Below are positions 54,216-63,182 of a stretch of DNA of 64,000 nt, in pieces (position 1 is the stretch's first letter; each line of letters opens with the position of its first letter). The notes beneath the pieces were generated by a model. It worked only from the letters and a program-made list of their open reading frames with translations. It was not told where the DNA came from and made no database searches. The stretch is from Wenyingzhuangia fucanilytica (GTDB lineage Bacteria; Bacteroidota; Bacteroidia; Flavobacteriales; Flavobacteriaceae). The stretch is from NCBI RefSeq assembly GCF_001697185.1, contig NZ_CP014224.1, forward strand, positions 3,084,501 through 3,148,500, read 5' to 3'. The position numbers and the translations under genes were made by a program.

Positions 54216-54878
54216 ATGAGCCAAATAAACATTTTATTAGTAGACGACCACTTACTTGTGCGAAATGGTTTAAGATCACTTTTAGAAAGTGAACCTAACT
54301 TTACCGTAGTTGGTGAAGGAACTAACGGTCAAGAGGGTGTTGATATGACGATAAAATTAAATCCTGATATTTTAATTATTGATGTTCGTATGCCTGTAAT
54401 GAATGGTATTGATGCCGTAGCAAAACTTAGTGAGCTTGGGACCAACACAAAATCTATCATTCTATCTATGCACGACTCCGAGGAGTATATTTTAAAAGCT
54501 ATTTCTGCTGGAGCTAGCGGTTACTTATTAAAAGACACCAATAAAGACGAGTTTGTTAAGGCTATTACCAACGTTTATAACGGAGGAAAATACTTTAGCG
54601 GAGATACTACGGATGCTATTGTAAAAAGCTTAATAAGTGGAGCAAGCACTGCCAAAGTAACTCCATTTAACAGTAACTCCGAAGCTTCTAAATTGACTAG
54701 AAAAGAGTCTGAAATTTTAGAATTTATTCTTAACGGATTTACCAATCTTGAGATTGCCGACAAATTAGGAAAAAGCAAACGTACCATTGAAACACATCGA
54801 TTTAATTTGATGAAAAAATTAGATGTTAAGAACTTGGTAGAATTGTCTAAAAAAGCTCAAGAATTAGGTTTTCAATAA
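54216..54878 (+). CDS. NarL/LuxR-family response regulator
   Basis: A 220-residue regulator. Receiver: acidic pair in LLVDDHLLVRNGL (about residues 9-11), phospho-Asp in DILIIDVRMPVMNG (about residue 55), Ser in IILSMHDSEE, Lys in YLLKDTNKDE. The C-terminal LuxR helix-turn-helix is LTRKESEILEFILNGFTNLEIADKLGKSKRTIETHRFNLMKKL, fully conserved in type. No kinase is adjacent; the HisKA_3 kinase at 47477-48886 is the nearest candidate partner. The TACGTA cluster upstream may be its own binding site. Confidence 0.94.
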   Translation: MSQINILLVDDHLLVRNGLRSLLESEPNFTVVGEGTNGQEGVDMTIKLNPDILIIDVRMPVMNGIDAVAKLSELGTNTKSIILSMHDSEEYILKAISAGASGYLLKDTNKDEFVKAITNVYNGGKYFSGDTTDAIVKSLISGASTAKVTPFNSNSEASKLTRKESEILEFILNGFTNLEIADKLGKSKRTIETHRFNLMKKLDVKNLVELSKKAQELGFQ

Positions 54879-54933
54879 ATCTTTTTTAAATCTATATTTT
54901 ATTTAACTTTAGCAAAAAAGAAATTGATTTGCT

Positions 54934-56469
54934 ATGTTAGAAAAAGTTTACGCAGCCTCCTTTTTGGGGGTTGATGCTACTATTATTACCATTGAGGTAA
55001 ATATTGATAGTGGTATAGGTTATCATTTAGTAGGATTACCAGACAATGCTGTTAAAGAAAGTAATTTTAGAATTCACGCTGCTTTAAAAAACAACAACCT
55101 ACATTTTCCAGGGAAAAAAATCACCATAAATATGGCTCCTGCCGATATGCGCAAAGAAGGAACCGCTTATGATATTTCTTTAGCCATTGGAATTTTAGCT
55201 GCCTCAAAACAAATAAACAACACCAAGTTAAAAGACTTTATTATTATGGGAGAACTTTCTTTAGACGGAAGTTTACAACCCATAAAAGGAGTATTACCCA
55301 TAGCTATTGAAGCTAAAAACCAAGGCTTTAAAGGAATAGTACTTCCTACAGAAAATGCCAAAGAAGCTGCTTTGATTGATGACTTTGAAGTTTATGGATT
55401 ACAAAACATTAGTGAAGTCATTGATTTTTTAGACGATAACAAAACTTTTGAACCCTTACTTTTTGACACCCAAAAATATCTAAACGAAATTGAAAACAAA
55501 TTTTCTTTTGACTTTATGGATGTTAAAGGACAAGAATCTGTTAAACGTGCTTTAGAAATTGCCGCATCAGGCGGACATAATATTTTACTAATTGTCCCAC
55601 CAGGATCTGGAAAAACCATGCTTGCCAAAAGATTGCCAAGTATATTACCCTCTATGTCTTTACAAGAAGCTATTGAGACTACTAAAATTCACTCCGTAGC
55701 TGGTAACACCAAAAACAAAGAAGGTTTAATTTTAGAACGTCCTTTTAGGTCTCCCCACCACACGGTTTCTGATGTAGCATTAGTAGGAGGAGGACAATAT
55801 CCACAACCAGGAGAAATATCCTTGGCACATAACGGAGTTTTGTTTTTAGATGAATTACCAGAATTTAAAAGAAGTGTTTTAGAAGTAATGAGACAGCCTT
55901 TAGAAGATAGAGAGGTTACCATTTCTAGAGCTAAGTTTACCATTACCTACCCTAGTAGTTTTATGTTAATTGCGAGTATGAATCCATCACCTAGTGGAGA
56001 TTTTATTAATGATGATAGCAAAATTCAGTCTTCATCATTAGAAGTAAAAAAATACCTCAACAAAATATCAGGTCCTTTATTAGATAGAATTGATTTGCAT
56101 ATAGAAGTAAATCCTGTTCCATTTGAAAAACTAAGTAATGAAATTCCTGCTGAACCTAGCAAATCCATCAAAAAAAGGGTTCAGCAAGCTAGAAACATTC
56201 AAACAAAAAGATACGAGAAAGAAAACAACATACATTACAACGCGCAAATGGATGTAAAGCATATTAAAAAATATTGTAAACTAAATCCAGACACTAAAAA
56301 CTTACTAAAAAAAGCCATGGAATCTTTAAATCTATCCGCACGAGCTTATGATAGAATTTTAAAAGTAAGTAGAACTATTGCAGATTTAGACAATTCAGAA
56401 AACATTGAATCGCATCACATTGCCGAAGCCATTCAATACAGAAGTTTAGATAGAGAGCATTGGATTTAA
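54934..56469 (+). CDS. YifB/ComM-family Mg-chelatase-like AAA+ ATPase
   Basis: A 511-residue protein: N-terminal ChlI-like (Lon-protease-fold) domain (about 1-165; LVGLPDNAVKESNFRIHAAL; GELSLDGSLQPIKGVLP), a central Mg-chelatase-type AAA+ domain (about 190-400; HNGVLFLDELPEF; PHHTVSDVALVGGG; PSPSGDF) and a C-terminal Mg-chelatase subunit I domain. The Walker A reads VPPGSGKT at 221-228, where the first Gly of GxxxxGK is replaced by Val (codon GTC at 55594-55596). ComM of this family drives branch migration during natural transformation. The gene converges with and overlaps the DMT transporter gene by four bases. Confidence 0.92.
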   Translation: MLEKVYAASFLGVDATIITIEVNIDSGIGYHLVGLPDNAVKESNFRIHAALKNNNLHFPGKKITINMAPADMRKEGTAYDISLAIGILAASKQINNTKLKDFIIMGELSLDGSLQPIKGVLPIAIEAKNQGFKGIVLPTENAKEAALIDDFEVYGLQNISEVIDFLDDNKTFEPLLFDTQKYLNEIENKFSFDFMDVKGQESVKRALEIAASGGHNILLIVPPGSGKTMLAKRLPSILPSMSLQEAIETTKIHSVAGNTKNKEGLILERPFRSPHHTVSDVALVGGGQYPQPGEISLAHNGVLFLDELPEFKRSVLEVMRQPLEDREVTISRAKFTITYPSSFMLIASMNPSPSGDFINDDSKIQSSSLEVKKYLNKISGPLLDRIDLHIEVNPVPFEKLSNEIPAEPSKSIKKRVQQARNIQTKRYEKENNIHYNAQMDVKHIKKYCKLNPDTKNLLKKAMESLNLSARAYDRILKVSRTIADLDNSENIESHHIAEAIQYRSLDREHWI

Positions 56470-57314
56470 GCTTTGCTCTTTTTTCTTTTTAAATAAACAT
56501 TATAAATTAAACTAACCATAATTAACAAGACTCCTAAAAGCGTCCATAAATTATAGGTTTCTTTATACCAAAAGGTACCAATTAAAATCATAAAAACTAC
56601 CTCTAAATATTTTAAAGGTGCTATTACATTGGTTTCATAAGATTGAAATGCTTTGGTTAAATACAACTGTCCTACATATCCAAAAACTCCTAAACTTAAT
56701 AAAAGTAACCATTCCACTGCATTTGGATTTCTCCAATGATTGATACACATCAATCCACCAAAAACAAATGCCATCACCATAAAATAATTAATGATAACTA
56801 ATGAGTTTTCTGAATCGCCAATTTTACGAATCAACACAAAAATAATTCCTAAAAAAATAGCGGATAGTATGGCTAAAATTAAACCAATAGAATTTACATC
56901 TACCCCAAAACCTTTAATAATTAACACTCCTAAAAAGGCAATTAAAAATAAAAACCACTGTATAGGTTTTACCTTTTCTTTTAAAAATAAAAGGGCAAAA
57001 ATTGCAGCAAAAATAGGAGAAGTATATCTTAAAGAAACCGCAGTTCCTAAAGACAAATAATTTAAAGACTGAAAAAAACACGTTAGTGAAATAACACCAG
57101 CAACACCTCTAAGAATCAACCATTTTTTTCGAGTTCCCAAAATTGGAATTTTATGTTTAATGATTAATGGAATTGTAAAACACAAAGTTCCAATAGATCT
57201 AAAAAAAACAATTTGGTATGCGCTAAAATCATTTAAATACTTTACTCCAGTATTCATTAAAGAAAATGCAATAACACTAAAAATCATGTAAAAAATTGAT
57301 TTTGAGCCTTTCAT
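56466..57314 (-). CDS. EamA/DMT-family transporter
   Basis: A 282-residue inner-membrane protein with ten hydrophobic segments arranged as two EamA repeats (for example FRSIGTLCFTIPLIIKHKIP, then LGTAVSLRYTSPIFAAIFALLFLKEKVKPIQWFLFLIAFLGVLIIKG in the first repeat). The C-terminus YLKRKKSKA is positive and cytoplasmic. This drug/metabolite superfamily exports amino acids, nucleotides or other small molecules; the substrate is unknown. It overlaps the convergent yifB-like gene by four bases. Confidence 0.88.
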   Translation of the reverse strand: MKGSKSIFYMIFSVIAFSLMNTGVKYLNDFSAYQIVFFRSIGTLCFTIPLIIKHKIPILGTRKKWLILRGVAGVISLTCFFQSLNYLSLGTAVSLRYTSPIFAAIFALLFLKEKVKPIQWFLFLIAFLGVLIIKGFGVDVNSIGLILAILSAIFLGIIFVLIRKIGDSENSLVIINYFMVMAFVFGGLMCINHWRNPNAVEWLLLLSLGVFGYVGQLYLTKAFQSYETNVIAPLKYLEVVFMILIGTFWYKETYNLWTLLGVLLIMVSLIYNVYLKRKKSKA

Positions 57315-57596
57315 AAAAATTGTTTTAGCATTTAAAAGATTAAGAGGCTGTAAAAATAGTATTTATAAAACTTTAGAGAACTAAATACCTCTTTAATATC
57401 ACAATAAGTTTTACCAAATTACTCAGTTCATTTTTTAGAACTACAAAAGCACTGAATTACAACACATTGCACAAAAATAATAATGCGTAACGCTTAAATA
57501 TAAAATTCTAGAGGCAACAAACATCTTGACAAATCCAATCCTTTTTATTAATTTAGGAAGAACCAATCCGATTTAAAAACCTTAAAATATATTGTT

Positions 57597-57857
57597 ATGC
57601 TGCCATTTAGAACCGAAATAAGAAACAGTCCAAAGTGTCAAACATTAAAAGTTTATATGAACGATACTGCCTGTGATCAAGAATGTAAAGAGTTGTTAGA
57701 AAACATAAGTGGAATAGAATCTATAGAAATACAAGAATCTATTAGCAGGAACAGAGTGGAGGAAAATTTAACCATTTACATTAAGGATGATGCAGATGTA
57801 AACAGAGTACAAAAATTAGTTGAGAACAAATTAGATCAGCATTTTGCTTTTGACTAA
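57597..57857 (+). CDS. unrecognised 86-residue protein
   Basis: A small soluble protein beginning MLPFRTEIRNSPKCQTLKVYMNDTA. Three Cys (C14, C28, C32 by count) include an ACDQEC motif; an alternating strand-helix-strand-strand-helix pattern (TLKVYM; KELLENISGIE; SIEIQES; NLTIYIKDD; VNRVQKLVENKL) suggests a ferredoxin-like fold as in HMA domains, but the usual CxxC is not in the HMA position. No homologue recognised. It has a terminator after it, shared with tig, and a 282-bp leader region without a clear promoter. Confidence 0.7.
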   Translation: MLPFRTEIRNSPKCQTLKVYMNDTACDQECKELLENISGIESIEIQESISRNRVEENLTIYIKDDADVNRVQKLVENKLDQHFAFD

Positions 57858-57880
57858 ACTAGCTTATACTACAGCATAAA

Positions 57881-57912
57881 AAAAGCGTCCTAAAAATTAG
57901 GACGCTTTTGTT
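57881..57912. terminator. bidirectional terminator between the 86-residue gene and tig
   Basis: AAAAGCGTCCTAA, loop AAA, TTAGGACGCTTTT, with flanking A and T tracts; both genes converge here. Confidence 0.9.
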
Positions 57913-57932
57913 TTTATAAGATATTCTTAGAA

Positions 57933-59252
57933 TTATTTGTAAACTTCTTTTACAAAATCTTCGTAAGTAACTTCTTTTTCATCAAAAGAAATTTTCTCTT
58001 TGTACAAGTCTAACAATTTGTTGCTAATTAATTGAGTTTGTAATCTCTTAGCCTCATCTTGGTTTTGTAATACACGCATTGCGATATCTTCTAACTCTTT
58101 ATCTTCTGGATTCATTTGTCCAAATTGAGCCATTTGTTGTCTGATAAATCCGATTGCGTAATCTTTTAATTCTTGGAAATCAACTTTTACATCGTTATCA
58201 GCCATTATCTTACCTTCAATTAATTGGTAACGTAAACCTTTTTCAGATTTTTCGTATTCTGCAGCAGCCTCTTCATCAGTTAAAGGCTTTTCTCCTGCAG
58301 TTCCTAACCACTTAATTAAAAACTCTTTTGGTAAATCAAAAGAAGTGTTTTCTATTAAGTTTTCAGTAATTGCGTTTAATAAATGCTGATCTGCTTGTTG
58401 AGCAAATTGCCCTTCAGCATCTTCTTTAATTTTATTTCTTAATTCTGTAACAGAAGAAACAACTCCTTCTCCAAAAATCTTATCAAAAAACTCTTGATCT
58501 AATTCAGAAGGCTCAGTATAACTAATTTCTTCAATTTTAAAAGTTAAAGGAATTGCCAAATCAGCAACATCTTCTACTTTTAATCCTAAAGACGCAGCTA
58601 ATTTAGTGTCTTCGTTAAATAAGTTTTTAGATTTTAATTCTAAAACATCACCAACTTTAGATCCTACAAATTTCTTTGTATTTAACTTTCCTTTGATATC
58701 TTCAATTGTTAAAGAAGCTTTAGTTTCAATTCCTTCTTCTTCATTTGCAAATACTCCAGCAATTGTTGAATTTTCAGCAACTTCTTCTTGAGTAATTACA
58801 TTTCCAAAACGGTTTTGTAAGTTTTCTACTTCTTTATCAATCAACTCATCATTAGCAATGATGTTGTATTTTTTAATCTTTCCTTTGGTTAAATCTACAT
58901 TGATTTCAGGAGCCAAACCTAACTCAAATTCAAAAGAGAAGTTTTCAGCATCCCAGTTAAATTCTCCATCCATTTTTGGTAATGGATTTCCTAAAATATC
59001 TAATTTTTCTTCAGCTAAAAAGTTATTTAAAGACTCTTGTAACAACTTGTTAACCTCGTCTACCATTACTGATTTTCCGTACTGCTTTTTCACCAATCCC
59101 ATTGGCACTTGTCCTTGTCTAAAACCAGGTACACTTGCCTTTTTACGATAATCTTTTAATACAGAAGCAACTTTTTCTTGATAATCCTCTGCTGTAATAT
59201 CAACTTTAACTACTGCATTTAATGCATCGATATTCTCTTTAGTAATGTTCAT
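57933..59252 (-). CDS. tig: trigger factor
   Basis: A 439-residue ribosome-associated chaperone. The N-terminal ribosome-binding domain (about 1-115) has the signature VPGFRQGQVPMGLVKKQYGKSVM. A middle region (about 150-240) corresponds to the degenerate FKBP-type PPIase domain of Bacteroidota trigger factors; the long helical C-terminal domain follows, with conserved LPKEFLIKWL. It takes nascent chains at the ribosome exit. A -7 element TATTTTTG lies at 59291-59298. It stands alone. Confidence 0.94.
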   Translation of the reverse strand: MNITKENIDALNAVVKVDITAEDYQEKVASVLKDYRKKASVPGFRQGQVPMGLVKKQYGKSVMVDEVNKLLQESLNNFLAEEKLDILGNPLPKMDGEFNWDAENFSFEFELGLAPEINVDLTKGKIKKYNIIANDELIDKEVENLQNRFGNVITQEEVAENSTIAGVFANEEEGIETKASLTIEDIKGKLNTKKFVGSKVGDVLELKSKNLFNEDTKLAASLGLKVEDVADLAIPLTFKIEEISYTEPSELDQEFFDKIFGEGVVSSVTELRNKIKEDAEGQFAQQADQHLLNAITENLIENTSFDLPKEFLIKWLGTAGEKPLTDEEAAAEYEKSEKGLRYQLIEGKIMADNDVKVDFQELKDYAIGFIRQQMAQFGQMNPEDKELEDIAMRVLQNQDEAKRLQTQLISNKLLDLYKEKISFDEKEVTYEDFVKEVYK

Positions 59253-59290
59253 TTGACTATTTTTATTTAAAATCTCTAAAAAATTGGGTG

Positions 59291-59298
59291 CAAAAATA
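59291..59298 (-). promoter_or_regulatory. -7 promoter element of tig
   Basis: Minus strand TATTTTTG, exact TAnnTTTG, 38 nt before the ATG. Confidence 0.5.
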
Positions 59299-59366
59299 CG
59301 CTTTTTTTGTTAAGCTACAAAAAGGTATAATTAATTCATGCTCAATTGATTTAATTCTCTTTATAC

Positions 59367-60131
59367 TTATTTTATAAAGGCAATCAACTTGTTATAAAAT
59401 TCAACTGGATTTTCTGCATGTAACCAATGCCCTGCATTTGATACTGTATCTATTTTTGCTTTTTCAAAATGTGCTGTAATTAAGGCAAAATCATCATCTA
59501 AAATATAGTCTGATTTTTGACCTCTTAAAAATAATACTTCTCCATCATAAGTAGTATATGCCGGTAAAGCCTCTCCTACTTCTGGGTTATTATCTGTTAA
59601 ACTTTGTAGGTTAAAACGAAAAGCCATTTCGGTTTTTGTTTTTCTGTATACATTTTTTAACAAAAATTGTCTAACTCCTTCTTCTGGAATTGTTTGTTTT
59701 AAAATATCATCAACCTCGGTTCTTAACTTTAATTGAGAAAAATCTACACTATTTAATGCATCAATAATTGTATGATGATGTGGTACGTAAAATTTTGGGG
59801 CTATATCGGCCACAATCAATTTTTCTACCAACTCTGGATATTCCACAGCAAACAACATGGCTGTTTTTCCGCCCATGGAATGACCTAAAACAATGGCTTT
59901 TTCAATATTCTTATCTTCAAAATAATGTTTTAAATCTTGTACCATCAACTCATAACTAAAGTCATCAGCATGAAAACTACGTCCGTGGTTACGTTGATCT
60001 ACCATGTGGACTTCAAAATCTTCTGATAATTTATTGGCATGAGATTTCCAATTGTCTCCCATTCCAAAGTACCCGTGAAGAATAATTAACGGAAAACCTG
60101 ATCCTACAATATTTGAATGTAAAACTTCCAT
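59367..60131 (-). CDS. alpha/beta hydrolase (YbfF-like esterase)
   Basis: A 254-residue cytoplasmic hydrolase with no signal peptide. The HGYFGMGDNW oxyanion motif is near residue 19, DQRNHGRS near 45, the nucleophile elbow GHSMGG near 83 with catalytic Ser, and the catalytic His in SNAGHWLHAENP near 236. The pattern HGYFGMGDNWKS ... VDQRNHGRSFH matches the YbfF-type acyl-CoA esterases. It lies immediately after pdxJ with no gap, so the two are co-transcribed. Substrate unknown. Confidence 0.9.
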   Translation of the reverse strand: MEVLHSNIVGSGFPLIILHGYFGMGDNWKSHANKLSEDFEVHMVDQRNHGRSFHADDFSYELMVQDLKHYFEDKNIEKAIVLGHSMGGKTAMLFAVEYPELVEKLIVADIAPKFYVPHHHTIIDALNSVDFSQLKLRTEVDDILKQTIPEEGVRQFLLKNVYRKTKTEMAFRFNLQSLTDNNPEVGEALPAYTTYDGEVLFLRGQKSDYILDDDFALITAHFEKAKIDTVSNAGHWLHAENPVEFYNKLIAFIK

Positions 60132-60857
60132 TTAATGTATGTCTTGTAATTTATATAAATACATGTTTACAACATTTTGCAAACCGTAATACAATGCTTC
60201 TGATATTAAAGCGTGCCCAATAGAAACCTCATCTAACTCAGGAATATTTTTAGCAAAAAAATTGATGTTTTTTAAACTTAAATCATGACCTGCATTTACT
60301 CCCATTCCTAATTGCTTAGCCAATTTAGCAGCCTCGGCATACTCGGTAATCACTCCAGTATTTCCTTTTCCGTATTCTACTGCAAATTTTTCTGTATACA
60401 ACTCTACTCTATCTGCTCCTGTAGTTGCGGCAGCTTCAATCAACGCAGGATTTCCTGTATCAATAAAAATGGATGTTCTAATCCCCGCTTCTTTAAATTC
60501 TGCAATTACATCTTTTAAAAAAGATTGATGAGTAATGGTATCCCAACCAGCATCAGAAGTAATATTATCATCTCCATCTGGCACCAATGTAACTTGTTCT
60601 GGATTTACATCTAACACCAATTTTTTAAACTTTGGAATAGGATTTCCTTCAATATTTAGCTCTGTGCTAACAATTTCTTTTAAGTCAAAAGCATCTTGAT
60701 AACGAATATGACGTTCATCTGGTCTTGGGTGAATGGTAATTCCTTGCCCTCCAAATTCTTCAATATCCTTTGCTACCTGTACCAAGTTAGGCACATCACC
60801 CCCTCTTGAATTTCTTAACGTAGCTATTTTATTAACATTTACGCTTAATACCGCCAT
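60132..60857 (-). CDS. pdxJ: pyridoxine 5'-phosphate synthase
   Basis: Start at ATG 60857 (MAVLSVNVNKIATLRNSRGG), 241 residues; an upstream in-frame ATG at 60911 would add a non-homologous 18 residues and overlap the promoter. PdxJ makes pyridoxine 5'-phosphate from 1-deoxy-xylulose 5-phosphate and 3-amino-2-oxopropyl phosphate. Motifs: VNVNKIATLRNSRGG, TIHPRPDERHI, TLVPDG, GADRVELYTE, GVNAGHDLSLKN and SIGHALI. Divergent from the CBS-domain gene. Confidence 0.95.
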   Translation of the reverse strand: MAVLSVNVNKIATLRNSRGGDVPNLVQVAKDIEEFGGQGITIHPRPDERHIRYQDAFDLKEIVSTELNIEGNPIPKFKKLVLDVNPEQVTLVPDGDDNITSDAGWDTITHQSFLKDVIAEFKEAGIRTSIFIDTGNPALIEAAATTGADRVELYTEKFAVEYGKGNTGVITEYAEAAKLAKQLGMGVNAGHDLSLKNINFFAKNIPELDEVSIGHALISEALYYGLQNVVNMYLYKLQDIH

Positions 60858-60877
60858 ATTCTGTATTTTTATGAATG

Positions 60878-60885
60878 CAAAAATA
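60878..60885 (-). promoter_or_regulatory. -7 promoter element of pdxJ
   Basis: Minus strand TATTTTTG, 20 nt before ATG 60857; supports that start over the upstream ATG. Confidence 0.5.
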
Positions 60886-60931
60886 TTCAAAATAGAACGA
60901 ACAATTAACAATTTTCATTAATTTGAACTTT

Positions 60932-61591
60932 ATGGAACTTATCAACTACATATCAAAGGACAAAATATCGGTGAATAATCAAAAAACCATAGAAAAAATT
61001 CTACAGATTTTTAGCACTATTCCCTACTCTCATATTCCAGTAGTTCAAAACAAAAAGCTAGTGGCTGTTATCTCTAAAGAAGATTTAAATACCGTAGACA
61101 ACAAAAAACAAAAGCTTGCAGAATTGGAATATTTATACGAATTCTTTTTTGCCAAACAAGAAGACACCTTGCTAGAAGTTTTCTCTAATTTTGCTGTAAA
61201 CAACACCAATTTACTGCCAATTACTGATGCTGAAAACAATTATATTGGGTATTTAGACCTTAATGACACCTTAGATTGTTTTGCCGATACCGAATTTTTA
61301 AGCACAGAAGGAAATATTTTGTTACTACAAAAAAACAGTCACGAATACTCAATGTCTGAAATTTGTCAGATTGTAGAATCAAATAAAAATACTGTTTTAG
61401 GATGTTTTATTACAGAAAAAACCGAAGATCAAACACAGATTACACTAAAAGTTAAGCCCATCAATATTAACGAATTGGTACAATCTTTTAGAAGGTATGA
61501 TTATAGTATTATCAACACCCTAACAGAAGATTCCTATTTAGAAAGCTTAAAAAAACGCTCAGAATACTTTATTAAATATTTAAACATCTAA
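60932..61591 (+). CDS. CBS-domain protein
   Basis: Start at ATG 60932 (MELINYISKDKISVNN), 219 residues. Two CBS motifs fill residues about 1-130 (LQIFSTIPYSHIPVVQNKKLVAVISKEDL; VNNTNLLPITDAENNYIGYLDLNDTL). The rest (about 135-219) is an ACT-like part (NTVLGCFITEKTEDQTQITLKVKPININELVQSFRRY). CBS pairs sense adenosine nucleotides. It heads the cluster CBS, nadK, barrel, uppS, bamA, an order I recall from other Flavobacteriaceae, and is divergent from pdxJ. Confidence 0.88.
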   Translation: MELINYISKDKISVNNQKTIEKILQIFSTIPYSHIPVVQNKKLVAVISKEDLNTVDNKKQKLAELEYLYEFFFAKQEDTLLEVFSNFAVNNTNLLPITDAENNYIGYLDLNDTLDCFADTEFLSTEGNILLLQKNSHEYSMSEICQIVESNKNTVLGCFITEKTEDQTQITLKVKPININELVQSFRRYDYSIINTLTEDSYLESLKKRSEYFIKYLNI

Positions 61592-61616
61592 ATTCGCAGC
61601 ACTAAAAAGTTTTACT

Positions 61617-62525
61617 ATGAAAAAAGTAGCCATTTTTGGACAAGTATATAAAGATGCCGATGAAGTTTATGTTTCTACGTTAATTAACGTTTTAAACAAA
61701 GCTAAGACCGATGTTTATATCAATAAAGATTTTGCCGATTCTATTAAAAACACAGGACTAAAATTTGTAGATCACCTAGACACTTATGATGGTGAATCTG
61801 GGCTTGATTCAACTTTTGATGCCCTAATTACTTTAGGAGGTGATGGAACTATTCTTAGAGCTTTTAATCAGATAAAAGATTTAAACATTCCTATTTTAGG
61901 AATCAATTTAGGAAGATTAGGATTTTTAGCTACAGTTCAAAAAACAGAAATAAGCAAAGCCATCAAAGAATTCTTAAAAGGAGAATATATTGTTGATGAA
62001 CGAGTAATGTTAAAAGTTACTAGTAACGAAAACGGACCCGAATTTACTAGTTTAGGATATGCCTTAAATGATTTAACTATTGCTAAAAAAGACACCAACT
62101 CTATGATTGGTGTTGATGCTTATTTAAATAACGAATACCTAACCACTTATTGGGCTGATGGTTTAATTGTTTCAACCCCAACTGGTTCTACAGGATATTC
62201 TTTAAGCTGCCAAGGCCCTGTAATTATGCCTAACACTAATAATTTTTTAATTACGCCTGTTGCTCCCCACAACTTAAATGCTAGACCTATTGTTATTTCT
62301 GACAATACTGAAATTAAATTAAAAGTTTTACGAAGAGAAGATCAGTTTTTAGCCTCCTTAGACGCTAGAGTAAGTACCATTGATGTAGAAACTGAAATTA
62401 TTGTAACCAAGGCCAATTTTACAGCAAAAATCATCCTTTTAAAAAACCATACGTTTATCAACACGCTTAGAGATAAACTTTTATGGGGCTACGATACAAG
62501 AAATAAATCTGTTAACAAACAATAA
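61617..62525 (+). CDS. nadK: NAD kinase
   Basis: A 302-residue kinase that phosphorylates NAD to NADP. The catalytic GGDGT motif is at residues 74-78; NLGRLGFLA and TDxxx-type substrate loops are present (ALNDLTIAKKDTNSMI; YWADGLIVSTPTGSTGYSLSCQGP), all as in NadK. Gap to the CBS gene is 25 bp with no terminator, so it is in the same transcript. Confidence 0.96.
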   Translation: MKKVAIFGQVYKDADEVYVSTLINVLNKAKTDVYINKDFADSIKNTGLKFVDHLDTYDGESGLDSTFDALITLGGDGTILRAFNQIKDLNIPILGINLGRLGFLATVQKTEISKAIKEFLKGEYIVDERVMLKVTSNENGPEFTSLGYALNDLTIAKKDTNSMIGVDAYLNNEYLTTYWADGLIVSTPTGSTGYSLSCQGPVIMPNTNNFLITPVAPHNLNARPIVISDNTEIKLKVLRREDQFLASLDARVSTIDVETEIIVTKANFTAKIILLKNHTFINTLRDKLLWGYDTRNKSVNKQ

Positions 62526-62573
62526 AACATTAGTATTATTGGTTATTACATCAACATTTAATCTACGTTTAAT

Positions 62574-62581
62574 TATATTTG
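62574..62581 (+). promoter_or_regulatory. -7 promoter element of the barrel-uppS-bamA segment
   Basis: TATATTTG, exact consensus, ten bases before the ATG at 62592. Confidence 0.55.
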
Positions 62582-62591
62582 CGCTGTTTTT

Positions 62592-63182
62592 ATGATGAAT
62601 ATGAGAAAGTTAGTGTGTATTCTTACTTTTTTAATTGCCAACATTGGCTTTTCTCAGGTTTACGAAGCTGGTCTTACGTACAACCTTGGGAATGTTATGG
62701 GTGAACGTAATGATGCATTTCCCATTACATCATCGTATAAAAACTGGGGAGTTGTGATTAAAAAAAACATGAACCCTAGAATTGCATATAGGTTGGCTAT
62801 TAATTTAATGGAAAGTCATAATACCCAACTAGCAGAACTTTCTGGAGGAATAGATTTTAATTTCACAAAATACAACCTAATTAGAACAGGAAACATAAAA
62901 AAAAGTACTGGTTACCTTATTTTTGAAGCCGCTACTATGTTTTACAACACTGGTGGAGATACTAAATTTTCGATTGCACTTCCTATGGGAATAGGATATA
63001 AGCACGCCATTACAAAACGCATTGTGTGCTCCATGGAGGCCAAAGCAAGAGTTTCTTTTTCTGATACTTTAGATAAAATTACAACAAATAAAAGCACTTT
63101 GGATGCTTATTACTATATTGGGGCCTCAATATATTATACATTTGGATGGCCTAGAGGTAGTAAAAACCAAATAAGATTTTAA
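62592..63182 (+). CDS. DUF6089-like outer-membrane protein
   Basis: A 196-residue exported protein: MMNMRKLVCILTFLIANIGFSQ signal peptide (ATGs at 62592, 62595 and 62601 are possible), then VYEAGLTYNLGNVMGERND, a beta-barrel-like body and YYIGASIYYTFGWPRG near the end. This type sits directly upstream of uppS in flavobacteria and is usually annotated DUF6089. Function unknown; the location suggests envelope biogenesis. Its stop overlaps the uppS ATG (TAATG). Confidence 0.75.
   Translation: MMNMRKLVCILTFLIANIGFSQVYEAGLTYNLGNVMGERNDAFPITSSYKNWGVVIKKNMNPRIAYRLAINLMESHNTQLAELSGGIDFNFTKYNLIRTGNIKKSTGYLIFEAATMFYNTGGDTKFSIALPMGIGYKHAITKRIVCSMEAKARVSFSDTLDKITTNKSTLDAYYYIGASIYYTFGWPRGSKNQIRF

Noticed and set aside
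56791-57060. Plus-strand open frame of 89 codons inside the DMT transporter gene
   Set aside because: Antisense shadow of membrane helices; no support.
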